From contig NC_016458.1 of assembly GCF_000226115.1 (NCBI RefSeq), positions 3,692,001 to 3,756,000 of the forward strand: DNA of 64,000 nt. The letters run 5' to 3'. Positions 1 to 16,600 of this stretch are shown here, piece by piece; position 1 is the first letter of the stretch; each line of letters opens with the position of its first letter. A model generated the notes under the pieces. It had not been told where the DNA came from. It saw nothing but the letters and a program-made list of their open reading frames with translations, and did no database searches. Origin of the DNA: Thermothielavioides terrestris NRRL 8126 (Eukaryota; Ascomycota; Sordariomycetes; Sordariales; Chaetomiaceae). A program made the position numbers and the translations under genes.

Positions 1-1215
<1,215 letters not shown>

Positions 1216-1809
1216 GCCGCCGACGATCCACGAGGTTATCTCCACATTGTATATACCCATTCATTCAGAAACCGGCGTTTGCGGGTAAAGGTTTGGGGTT
1301 TAGATCAAAAGTGATGTTTTGGCCGTCGAAAAGCACCTGCCCTCGTAAGAACCTGCACCACAACGGTAGTGCTGAGCCTCCAGTGTCGTGACCATCGGGT
1401 TTTCCCGTAATCGAAGGGCGAAAGCAAATAGCAAAGGGTTACGGGCCATTGTTGTGTTCGAAGACACCAGGTAATGTTGGGTTGGCGCCAGACCGAACAC
1501 GCGATGGTAGCTTCCTCGACGCAGCCTGCCAGAATTGGAGCTCGCGTCTCAATCTGGGACCGTTTCATCGGGGCGACGGAGAAACAATTGACCGTTCGCT
1601 GTGGTTGTGCGCTGTGGCAGAGCTTGACCGACCAGCCAATGAGAGGGCCCGAGTTCCTAAGTTTCCCGATCTCTGAGAAACTGAACCTGAACTGCGCCAA
1701 CCTTCAACCCAGCTGGGAGCCTGCTACCTCAAACACCGACGGTGGCAGCGAATTGCCTTGTCAGTCCGACCCACGACACCCTTTCCACGCTCCGCAAGGT
1801 GTGCCGACC
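1216..1809. other. Intergenic region between DAHP synthase and cytochrome c1
   Basis: Holds the 3' end of the DAHP synthase transcript and the promoter and leader of cytochrome c1. The ORFs here are short, overlapping and unlike any protein family I recognise. Confidence 0.6.
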
Positions 1810-3157
1810 ATGCTGGCGAGGACCTGCCTGCGCTCGGCGCGCGCATTCACCGGTGCGAAAAATGGCGCCGTGCAGATTACCAAGGCAAGTTTGTTCGTGC
1901 ATGGCACCGGCCGTGCTCGCGCTCATCGCATGGCCGCATGGACGACAACACCCGCTCGCCCAATTGCGCCCGCAGCTCCACCTTGTCCATTGAATCCGCC
2001 CCGGACACACGTGTTGTCTTCTCCCGGAAGCTAACTCTCCCACGTCTGTCAGCGCGCCGCGTCGTCCTCGAGCTCCGGGTCCACTGCCGAGTCGCCTCTC
2101 CGGTTGAACATCGCTGCCGCCGCCGCTACCACCCTCGCCGTCGGCTCGATTGCTTGGTACTACCATCTCTATGGACCTACTGCGGACGCCATGACTCCGG
2201 CCGAGGAAGGGTGAGTGCTCCGCCAACCGTGACCCGCCCCTTCGGCGGTCCGGGGCCGGCTGCCCGCGTTGCGGCATATTCGGCCCAGCCCACGCCTTTG
2301 GAGATGCACTAGGCGAGAGAGAAGGCCGCGAAGCTGACTGTCGGTACAGCCTGCACCCCACTAAGTATCCCTGGGTCCACCAGCAGTGGTTCAAGACATT
2401 TGACCACCAGGCGTAAGCTTCTCTCCGCTCCCTTGATTCGTGAGATGAGTTTGCGGCTCACGAGGAGCCCCCCTACAGTCTCCGGAGGGGCTTCCAGGTG
2501 TACCGGGAAGTTTGCGCCTCGTGCCACTCGCTCAGCAGAGTCCCCTACCGTGCCCTTGTTGGCACTATCCTAACCGTCGATGAGGCCAAGGCGCTGGCCG
2601 AAGAGAACGAGTACGACACCGAGCCCAATGACCAGGGCGAGATTGAGAAGCGGCCTGGCAAGCTGTCCGACTACCTCCCGGCTCCCTACCCGAACGATGA
2701 GGCGGCCCGTTTTGCCAACAACGGCGCCCTCCCGCCCGATCTCAGCCTGATCGTCAAGGCCCGCCACGGCGGTTGCGACTACATCTTCTCCCTGCTGACC
2801 GGCTACCCTGACGAGCCTCCTGCTGGTGCCCAGGTTGGCGCTGGTCTGAACTTCAACCCTTACTTCCCCGGCACCGGCATCGCCATGGCCCGCGTCCTGT
2901 ACAATGGCCTGGTCGAGTACGAAGACGGCACGCCCGCGTCGACGTCGCAGATGGCCAAGGATGTTGTCGAGTTCCTGAACTGGGCTGCCGAGCCCGAGAT
3001 GGACGATCGCAAGCGCATGGGCATGAAGGTGCTGGTTGTCACCTCGGTGCTGTTCGCTTTGAGCGTCTGGGTCAAGCGGTACAAGTGGGCTTGGCTGAAG
3101 TCGAGGAAGATCGTCTACGATCCGCCGAAGGTGGACAACACACCCCCACGGGTTTAA
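1810..3157 (+). CDS. cyt-1: Cytochrome c1, heme protein of respiratory complex III
   Basis: Carries electrons from the Rieske protein to cytochrome c on the outer face of the inner mitochondrial membrane. Exons are 1810-1884, 2053-2210, 2350-2412 and 2479-3157 (324 aa). The first exon gives a basic presequence beginning [13 protein letters not shown]. The second gives an Ala-rich hydrophobic segment and WYYHLYGP, typical of the bipartite import signal. The heme site CASCH is near residue 111, the axial-Met region reads [13 protein letters not shown], and a C-terminal anchor ([15 protein letters not shown]) precedes [12 protein letters not shown]. Intron 1 starts with GCAAGT, giving a GC-AG intron with phase-0 junction K|RAASS; its branch site is GCTAAC. 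Introns 2 and 3 are GT-AG. Reading frame and family resemblance to the Neurospora protein are continuous across all joins. Confidence 0.95.
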
Positions 3158-3701
3158 GCGCCTATCAAGGCCAGGGCAGCACAACGCCTGGTCTTTGTTT
3201 GTATGTACCGTGTACTGCTAGGCTCCCTCTCAGTTCTCTATATGGCGTAGATGAAAAGGGAGGAAAGGGGGCGCCCTCGAGCGATGAGGTGGGACGAGTC
3301 CGGGGCGGGCAGAGCCGGGGTTCAGAAGTGTAAACCAAATGTGCCGGTCTCAATCTAGACATTTTCCCTTGTTGTCCAGCAATTGCTTCTTTCGAGTCTT
3401 GTCATTTGGCATGTTCAGAGCCGAGGGTCTCTTTCCTAATCGCACGGTTTCTTTTTTCGCTGTGTATGTATGACGGCAGTTCCTCCCATTTGGAAAATCA
3501 GCACCCCTCAATACATAAGATGGCTTGGCTGGGCTTTCCGTTTCGCAACGAAAGCTCTGCCAAAGTTAACACCACGTCCGTCTGCATACCCCAGCAGAAT
3601 GTGATTCTCACAAGAGCCGCCCAAATCCCCTGACAAAGCGGACACTCCAACAGCCCCTCGCATCCCGGTGTACCCACAACCCGCTGTATCTCGCTCTCAT
3701 C
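3158..3701. other. Intergenic region between cytochrome c1 and the DNA glycosylase
   Basis: 3' region of cytochrome c1 and promoter of the glycosylase. I see no gene, repeat or strong motif. Confidence 0.6.
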
Positions 3702-5587
3702 ATGACCGACTCAACCCCAATATCAAAACCAGCTGCCCTCGCGACACCGGACGACTTTCTGTACGGTTTTGATGTCCCCGACGAAGAAACCAGGCAGTTT
3801 CTGGCTTCCATCATTGCCTCAGGACAAGCACCGCAGGATGCTCTGGGAGAGCTCCGGCAACTCAGCCTCATGCGTGGAGTTGAGGAGTGGGATATGCTGT
3901 TTGGCTGCGCGTCCTCGCTTCGGGACAGGAGTCGGGGCTCGGCGCGAGGCGACGGTCTACATGTCTGGAATAGTTTGGTGCCCTTTCTAGCTGAGGCTCT
4001 TGAGAGTCGGCCTACTCGGCCATGGAATCGGACGGACGAGAGGCCAAGGAGAGGTGAAGGAAAGCGCACAGCCAATCGGCCTAGAAGGAATCGTACGGTT
4101 CGAGGAGCTTCTCGCTTCTGGGAGGATGAAGGAGAGGCTCCTGCGCAGCCCACGCCAAGTCAGCGCCGGGCAAACACTTTCTTGTTAGATACTTCGGATC
4201 AAGGCAGCATTGGAGAGGTCTGTGGCGTTGCGAGCACACAAACGAAGCGAATAAACCAAGCACTGGAAAGCGTCGTCATAGAGCCCGTTGCCCACGGCGC
4301 CGCGACAAATCCACCATCAGGTGACGCGGCAAACGCCGGCGCTCTGAACGAATCGCCATCGGAGAGGGTTGCCAGGAAGACCCAAAGCCCTAGCCGGTCG
4401 GCGTGCCCCAGGTGCCCCAGCAAGGACACCTGCAAGACCCAGGAGGCCGGGAAAGCCAAGGAACGAGCCGTCAAGGCGGCAGGAGGCTCGAAATCCCCCT
4501 TCTTTGGGACATCGACGCCCACGCGGAACAAGGCACCCAAAGCAGCATCTCCCACGCCATCAACGAAGCAAAAACCCCGTCCCCCACGAGGAACCGTCTC
4601 CAGCCTTCCGATCCCGCCCCTCTCGGCCGACCGCTTCGGGCTGATTCAGGAGGAGCTAGCCGACGATCCCTTCCGCCTCCTCGTCGCCGTAACATTCCTC
4701 ATCCGGACGGCCGGCAAGACGGCCATCCCCGTGTTCCGCCAGCTGATGGAGCGGTTCCCCACCCCGGAGGCGCTCGCCGGCGCGGATCCCGCGGAGATCA
4801 TCTCGCTGATCCGCCCCCTGGGCTTGTCGGCCGTGCGCTGTGCAGCCATCCAGAAGTACGCCCGGCTGTGGCTCGAGAGGCCCCCGACCAGGGAGGTGCG
4901 CTACGGGGTGAAGAATTATCCCCGTCCGGGCGACGGTTGGTACGTGAGGGCGGGGGAGGAGTTTGGTCCCGAAGACAGCCCGGGTGCTGGAGGACTGGAC
5001 GAGGAGTGTGCCGTGGATGCCGTCGCGGACGCGAGGCGGCGGGCCATCGGAGCCGCGTGGGAGATTGGCCATCTCACCCAGGGCCCCTACGCGCTGGATT
5101 CGTGGCGGATCTTTTGCAGAGATGTGCTGCTTTGCCGGTCCGAGCACTGGACGGGAAAGGGGAGCGCACCGGGGTTTCAGCCCGAGTGGATGCGTGTTCT
5201 GCCGGCAGACAAGGAGTTGAGGGCGTGTCTGCGGTGGATGTGGTATGTATTAATCCGCCGCCAACGCTCATCCAGTTGCCTGGGTGGTCAAAAGAGAAGA
5301 AATCTCAAGTTTGACATCCGGCCAGGTGGCGCGTCGCGTCAAAGTAGATGAGGACATGCTAACCCGTTGCCAGGATGCGAGAGGGATGGGAATGGGACCC
5401 TCTTACTGGTGAGCGGGAGCCACTCCGCGAGGACCTGCGGCGCGCCGTGGACGAAGGTAATGTTGGCTATGATGACAGTGGGAATCTGGTGATTTTGAAC
5501 CAAGCCGAGGAGAGCGTTGCATCGGGGGCAGTCGAACCGATGAGCACTCGGGAAGAACTTCCACGCCCAAGGGCCGCTGGACAATAG
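3702..5587 (+). CDS. MBD4-like HhH-GPD mismatch DNA glycosylase
   Basis: Predicted to remove T or U from G mismatches, such as those arising by deamination of 5-methylcytosine, in base-excision repair in the nucleus. Exons are 3702-5242 and 5374-5587 (584 aa); the intron has GTATGT and a GCTAAC branch site. Roughly the first 300 residues are low-complexity, basic and Ser/Pro-rich. The catalytic fold follows: PFRLLVAVTFLIRTAGKTAIPVF, then helix-hairpin-helix LIRPLGLSAVRCAAIQKYA, then GPYALDSWRIFCRD, where the Asp matches the catalytic Asp of vertebrate MBD4. After the splice the C-terminus (RWMWMREGWEW) matches the MBD4 tail. No methyl-CpG-binding domain is visible, and no iron-sulfur cysteine cluster of the Nth/MutY type. 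The enzyme class is firm and the substrate is inferred. Confidence 0.88.
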
Positions 5588-6101
5588 GGCCACATCCTTA
5601 GATACCTATCTTCGAACCGGCCGCTGTGCCTGGAGCTCAGCAGTCTTCTGGGAAGCAATATCAACCGGTTAACATCGAGGGTGCTTCGGAAACAAAACTT
5701 TCATCCTAATGGTGTTCACTTTTAACTACCTACCTTAGGTACATTTGCACCTCTTGCTACTATTACTGCAGCAAAAGGAGAAACATGCCCTCCCAAGAGA
5801 CTTGGGAACCGGCCACCGATGGGAAGGAGCGCTTCTACCCGTCCCATGATGGCTTCCATTTCCGCCCGTGACCCCTGAGGGGCTCCCACCGCTCCTTCCT
5901 TCAGAGCCACAACGAATCGCATAACTTCCACCCCGTTGAGGTTTTCCAGGTCTCATGATCGCCTGCAGGCACCAACCTTAACCAAAGGCAGAGAACACGG
6001 TCGAGGGAGCCTTCTTTTCTGAGGCCGCTCCGCAGCTCTTGCCCGCTCCCTCCCCTGTTCACATTCAAACACTCGGCCCTCTTGACTCCGCCACTCCCAA
6101 A
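5588..6101. other. Intergenic region before the CVNH gene
   Basis: No gene seen. It contains a TAGGTAC-type motif at about 5726-5743, one of a family scattered between genes in this window. Confidence 0.5.
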
Positions 6102-6732
6102 ATGCGTCTTCTCGCCCAAATAGTCCTCTTTGCCAGCTCGGCAATCCTCGCCGCCGGCTGGCGGCGCTCAGCCAACCCTCCTCTCAACGGGACCTTCGCC
6201 GATGTCTGTGGCTACGGTGGTGGCCGCCTGACTGAAGGTCGCTGGCTCGGAGCCTATTGTCGCAACAATCAAGTCGAGGTGTACAATTACACCTACACTT
6301 GGTATTCCTCAACCTCTGTTTGCCCTTCACTACCCAGGGCTAATTCGTCCCTGTGGCAGGATCGATCTGAATCTTTGCGTGGCCAATAACGACGGGCAAC
6401 TCATTGCCTATAACAAGTAAAGCTTTGCTGTCTCAGGAATATCGATTGCCTCTCGCTAACTCGCCCCTCAGCGGGAACTACACCTCTAGCTGCGGCAACT
6501 GCACGGTCTTCGTCCAGAGCAAGACGCTGTTCCTGAACTGCATCTGCTGGAACTCCGCCAAGCACTATACGAACTCCTCCCTCGACCTCAGTAACTACCA
6601 ACCCCCGTCCTTGTCTTCTTTGATTCCAGGACGATAGACTGACCTGGCAACGGAGATACCACGATCTACGATGTCGACGGATGCGCTGGTTGCTTTGATC
6701 ACTTAGGCAACAAGACGCTGCGAGGCCCCTGA
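6102..6732 (+). CDS. Small secreted CVNH (cyanovirin-N homology) protein
   Basis: Cyanovirin-N homology domains are small sugar-binding modules; this one appears to be secreted. Exons are 6102-6301, 6360-6416, 6472-6590 and 6656-6732 (150 aa). The start is chosen because MRLLAQIVLFASSAILAAG is a good signal peptide. The domain shows the family pattern: DVCGYGGGRL...LGAYCRN, then W-IDLNLCVANNDGQLIAYNNG, then SCGNCTVF...LNCICWN, and SLDLN before the end, with two internal repeats and paired cysteines. At least six NxS/T sites are present. Each short exon alone looks like noise; only the spliced product shows the fold. The last acceptor is GAG rather than CAG/TAG, with a CTGAC branch site just upstream. 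Introns are 55-65 nt. Carbohydrate target unknown. Confidence 0.78.
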
Positions 6733-7590
6733 GCCTCAATTCGTGCTTCATCGCCAAAGAGATGGTCAAGCTGTGCTAAGGCTGCCGCATTACCCGGGTT
6801 GATCCTCTTTTAGCGCCACCGCGAGCACGAATCTGCCATCTGCTCCGGGTTCTGTCGTGCGCACCGTTGCGTGCCTTGGTTGTGCTCGCCTTAGCACTCC
6901 TCTGTGAGTGATCTTGTCCGATGTTCGGCGCCAAAGCATACTGACCTCGGTATTCCCTCCAACGTCAGTGAAGGGTCAGATGAAGCATCAACTCATTTTT
7001 GCCGATTGACAATATCCGGGGTTTTCGTCTAATCTGTGGAGTGGAGGGCTGAATATCAGGATCTTTTAGCTCCTCGGCCTAGACTCTAATGCAGTTGGCA
7101 AGCCCCAAGGTTTCTTTCGCCTTTTTGCGTGCGATTAGACACTTTCCTCATGGAACAAGGTGTTCCGGGGATTCAGCACCCGGTACTGTCTCGAGTGTGT
7201 AAGATGTTGTTCTTTCTGTGACTCTGGTGGCTGCCGTTCGTCCGTGCTTAGCCGTGACACAGGTAGGTAGCTAGACCCAGCCAAGTTCCATCTGGATTTC
7301 ATGAGGACACCAAGATGTATCCTCGACGGAACAGTAGCAACACAATAGCGAGCAAAGGTACCTAACCATGGTGGTGGTGCGTGGGCGCGGATGACGGACC
7401 GAGACCTCTGATGTCGTCATCGACTTATACATGGAGTCGTCCCTCAAACAAGGAACCGCGATGTCATAGCCCCCGTGAGATACATTACTTGAGGCTCACT
7501 TGCTGCAATCCGACAAAAATAAGCCGTCAAACTTGCAATTTCTGTCCCAACTCTTGCAGATAATATCGCGCTTTTCGCAGACAGACCAAA
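6733..7590. other. Intergenic region, no gene seen
   Basis: About 860 bp with only short unsupported ORFs and one GGTAGGTAGCTAG motif near 7261. It presumably serves as CVNH 3' end and dehydrogenase promoter. Confidence 0.5.
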
Positions 7591-8666
7591 ATGTCGACCA
7601 AGGGTCAGTTTGAGAGCGGTAAGCCAAACCACGGAGCTCCCTCTACATGGATCATGCAGAAGACCAACGACGATACTAGGGCATGAGATCCCCGTCTCCA
7701 GGCAGGAATTCCCGGGCTTGGAGAGCAAGATGCCATATCCACAGCCGCTGTTTGACGAGCTACCGACCGAGGACGGCAAAAGCCAGAAATACAAGCCTGC
7801 CGGCAAGCTGAAGGGCAAGAACGCCATCATCACGGGCGGAGACTCGGGCATTGGGCGTGCGACCGCCATCCTGTTCGCTATGGAGGGCGCCAACTCGCTC
7901 ATTGCCTATCTCCCGGAGGAGGAGCGTGACGCGCAGGAGACCAAGAAGAGGGTGGAGGGATACGGCGGACAATGCCACCTCCTGCCCACCGACCTCAGAG
8001 ACCGCAGCAACTGTAAGAAGGTGGTTGACGAAGCGGTCAGAATTTTCGATGGAAAGATCGACATACTGTTCAACAACGCGGCCTACCAGATGGTTGTGGA
8101 AGACATCAAGGAGCTCTCCGAGTAAGAGCGGCTCTCCTTGATGGCTGGGAAAGCGTGCTGACGGCAAGGGCAGGGAGCAGTGGCTTCATACGTTCAGCGT
8201 TAACATCCACCCATACTTTTTCCTCGCCAAGTATGTGCTACCGCACATGACGCGTGGAAGCACCATCATCAACAACGCCAGCATCAACGCGTACATCGGC
8301 CGCCCGGACCTTCTCGACTACACATCGACAAAGGGCGCCATCGTGTCTTTCACGCGGGGCCTGAGCAACCAGCAGATCGGCAAGGGCATCCGTGTCAACG
8401 CGGTTGCGCCAGGGCCGGTCTGGACACCCCTGATTCCGTCGACGATGCCGGAGGGGGCGCAGAAGCAGTTTACCAGCCCCATGGGTCGGCCGTCTCGTAT
8501 GTGTCCAAAAACAGTGCCAGCAAGAGTATCACTGTTCAGCTGACAGGACAATCTTCTAGAGCCGAGCGAGATTGCGACCTGCGTCGTCTTCTTAGCCTCG
8601 TCGGACAGCTCCTCCATCAGCGGGCAGACGATCCACTGCAACGGCGGCACCATTGTTAACGGCTAG
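7591..8666 (+). CDS. Short-chain dehydrogenase/reductase
   Basis: NAD(P)-dependent oxidoreductase of the classical SDR family, in the branch that includes bacterial general-stress and glucose/ribitol-type dehydrogenases. Exons are 7591-7618, 7680-8121, 8174-8496 and 8560-8666 (299 aa). The model gives MSTKGQFES at the start, which fits the family's extended N-terminus before EFPGLESKM. Marks are the nucleotide-binding turn ITGGDSGIG (with NxxG-like NNAAY), the catalytic Ser in INNASIN, the YTSTK active-site motif, and VAPGPVWTPLIP. The end FLASSDSSSISGQTIHCNGGTIVNG is typical. For the first intron the acceptor ctag at 7679 keeps the frame; the nearer cag at 7705 would shift it. The other introns are GT-AG, phases 2 and 1. 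Substrate cannot be read from the sequence. Confidence 0.9.
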
Positions 8667-9429
8667 CAGCAGATAGCCGTGACCAAAGCAGAGCAGGAGG
8701 AACAGGTGAAGAGGGACGAAATGCGGTGCAACATGCCTCCGTCAGTGAGAAGCAGCCGCATTAACGGCGAGGCTGTCGTGGCTTCACCGGTCGCTGCGCT
8801 GCATCGGAATTGAACGCGGCTCGAAGAAGGCAGCAACGAGCTCGGCAGTTGTTGTCAGGCACAGGTGCAGGTGGGCTCTCTCATTCACGTTAGCGCCGAG
8901 CGCAACAACAAGCGGGAGGTCCGTGCACTGGCTGCCAACCACAGTGCGTGTAAGTGACCTTGCTGTGCAATAAGTGTTGAGGGTAGGGAGATCAAGAATG
9001 CTATCTGTGCACAAAGGAGGAATATGGACGTAGACAGTTTGCTAGGACGGTTATGCAAGGTATCGTTGACGTCTCTGGAAAATATAATGGATGGTTAGCT
9101 CCAGTCCTTTGTAAAACAACGCATCAGGAGTTGCCGTACTGCATCACGCACCACCGCCTTCCGTGGAGAGCAATGGGTGGCAGCGCTCGCCCGCACTGTG
9201 CTCTGCCTGTCGACTGGGGTGGTTGAATGGTCAGGTAGGTACATGGTACTCTTTCCAAATGCCTTCAATTTTCAAATTTCAAAGTCAAGTCAATTCAAGG
9301 CAGCGGTTTTGATCTCAGCACTGCGATGCACGGCTGGCGAGGTTGCAGAGCCCATCCCCGCTATCAAGACCCAACGGGGTTGTGCCTCTGAGACAAGCAA
9401 ACGAGCAGCAGCATTAGCCCGCCGCCGAC
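8667..9429. other. Intergenic region before the ABC transporter
   Basis: No gene seen. A GGTAGGTAC motif lies at about 9233-9243. The remainder is ordinary sequence with short antisense ORFs. Confidence 0.5.
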
Positions 9430-14805
<5,376 letters not shown>

Positions 14806-14991
14806 CGTTACCTGACGCAGGATGCGGCTTGAGGGGTTAGCGCTAGCCCTGCTTGGTTGGCATTCGGTATAGACACTGCAGTGATCAGAGTATTGTGTTC
14901 TTGTTAACAGTTTGAGGTGTAGGAATAGCACCGTCTCGGCGCCTGGCGGCTGAGAAGAAGGTTGCAGTAGCTGTGAATCAATAGCTGTTTA
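14806..14991. other. Spacer between the ABC transporter and the repeat array
   Basis: Probable 3' untranslated region of the transporter. It holds an ATG at 14822 followed by a short hydrophobic reading (16 codons); no splice was found that joins it in frame to the repeat array. Confidence 0.4.
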
Positions 14992-15682
14992 AACAACGAC
15001 TGTGATCCGAACGTCGCCTACGATCCGATCAAGGACCACGATCTAAACAAGGGCTACGATCTGAGCGACGCCTACGATCTGAACGATGCCTACGATCTGA
15101 ACGATGCCTACGATCTGAACAAACAACTACAGTCTAAATGTCGCCTTCGATCTAAATGTCACCTTTGATCTAAATGGCGCCTACAATCTAAACAATGCTT
15201 ACAATCTGAATGGCGCTTATAGTCTGAACGCGAACCACGATCTAAACGAAGACTACGATCTAAATGACGCCTTCGACCTAAACGATGCTTGCAATCTAAA
15301 CGACGCTTGTGATCTGAACGATGACTATAATCTAAACGACGACTATAATCTAAACGACGACTATAATCTAAACGACGACTACGATCTGAACGAGGTCGAT
15401 CTGAATAACGCTTTCAATTCTAAAAAAGTCTTTAATCTATACAATGCCTTTGCTCTAAACAACGCTTTTAATCTAATTGACGCCTATAGTCTAAGCAACG
15501 ACTACGATCTAAACGAGGTCTACAATCTAAACAACGTCTTTGATCTAAATAACGCCAACGATCTGAAGGATGCCAACGATCTGAAGGACGCTAACGATCT
15601 GAAGGGCGCTAACGATCTCAAGGACACCAAAGATCTGAACGACGCCTACAATCTGAACGAGGCCTGTGATCTAGAGGAATGA
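14992..15682 (+). repeat. 18-nt tandem array encoding decayed (D/N)LN(D/N)A(Y/F) hexapeptides
   Basis: About 38 degenerate copies of an 18-nt unit close to GATCTGAACGACGCCTAC. All are 18 nt except one of 19 nt (about 15112-15130, a +1 shift) and one of 15 nt near 15392 (in frame). Read on the plus strand in the frame from 15131, the array is open for 183 codons and ends at TGA 15680-15682. Units run SLNVAF, DLNGAY, NLNNAY, DLNEDY, NLNDDY (repeated), DLNNAF, DLKDAN (repeated), NLNEAC, DLEE. The Leu codon varies only synonymously in almost all units. The part before the shift (DPNVAY, DLNKGY, DLSDAY, DLNDAY) is open in the neighbouring frame. No ATG or in-frame upstream exon was found. It is either a decaying repeat-protein exon or a minisatellite with one stop-free frame. 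Confidence 0.75.
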
Positions 15683-16600
15683 TGCAGCTGGAAGAGCTAG
15701 CACACACATTCTGGGTGCTAGGTTTGCCATTGTCGAACATCTGCCTAGCGAGGAGGCTTTCCCCAACTCGTCGCCTAGTTGTGTCTTGGGTTGTGAATGG
15801 TGTCAATCTTAGAGACTGTGCTAGGAGGTGCTAGCTCAAGAAGTCTAAACAAAGCACAACAACACGAGATGTGTCTAAGACCATGATAATTCTCTACACT
15901 GCTGCTGCCGCAAGGTTGCAAGGCTGCGCTACTCTATCGACAAAAGGAGAGGTAGCATAAAGGCGGCCACACTCCAGTACTCCCCATCCAGCCTCCCTAA
16001 AGGACATACCCCATCCAAGCGGGTAGCATGGCTCGTGTCATTCATACTCGCCATCCATGCCCTCCGCTTACAGACCCAACTTCCTGTTTCTCCAACCGCT
16101 CCTCCTAAGGCCGCAAGAGGTCCACCATGAACATGACGCTCGGTCTGTCGAAAGTTGGAGGCGATGATTATCGACGCCGAAAGCTGGACAGGCAATGTCG
16201 GTGGTGTTGAAGAAAGGTCTCCAAAGATCGAGCAAGGAAAAGAAGGAAATAAAGCCGAAGCTCACAGAAGACTTGCGTGCCAGAGGATGGCTAAGGGAGG
16301 GATGAGTCGTCTCCCCTCTCAGTGCACGCCTACAAAGCGCAGTCCAATCCTGGAAGGGCGCTTTGAAGAGGGTTCTTCTTCCAGACCCCAACAGCCGAGC
16401 CGGGTATATGCTGCTGAGCAATCCGACTAATCGGCTAACCGGCCGTGATGCAATGTTCATCGTTGCCCAGCAAGTTCATGCTAGTGGAAATCGCCTGTGC
16501 GGCTCCCAGCGTGAGCACGACCGCCAGCAGCACAGCCATTATGGCCTTGCTCACGGGGTACGCACCCTACTCCTCCTCCCAGCACAATATGTTGGCCAGC
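15683..16600. other. Intergenic region downstream of the repeat array
   Basis: Contains minus-strand ORFs of 88 and 130 codons without recognisable domains. It lies 3' of the zinc-cluster gene and probably holds its 3' untranslated region. No supported gene. Confidence 0.5.

Noticed and set aside
7701..7705. CAG at 7703-7705 as acceptor of the first dehydrogenase intron
   Set aside because: It would put the Rossmann-fold exon out of frame with the MSTKGQFES start; the TAG at 7679 keeps the frame.
14992..15682. CRISPR-like array
   Set aside because: Units are contiguous 18-nt tandem copies without spacers, in a eukaryotic genome.
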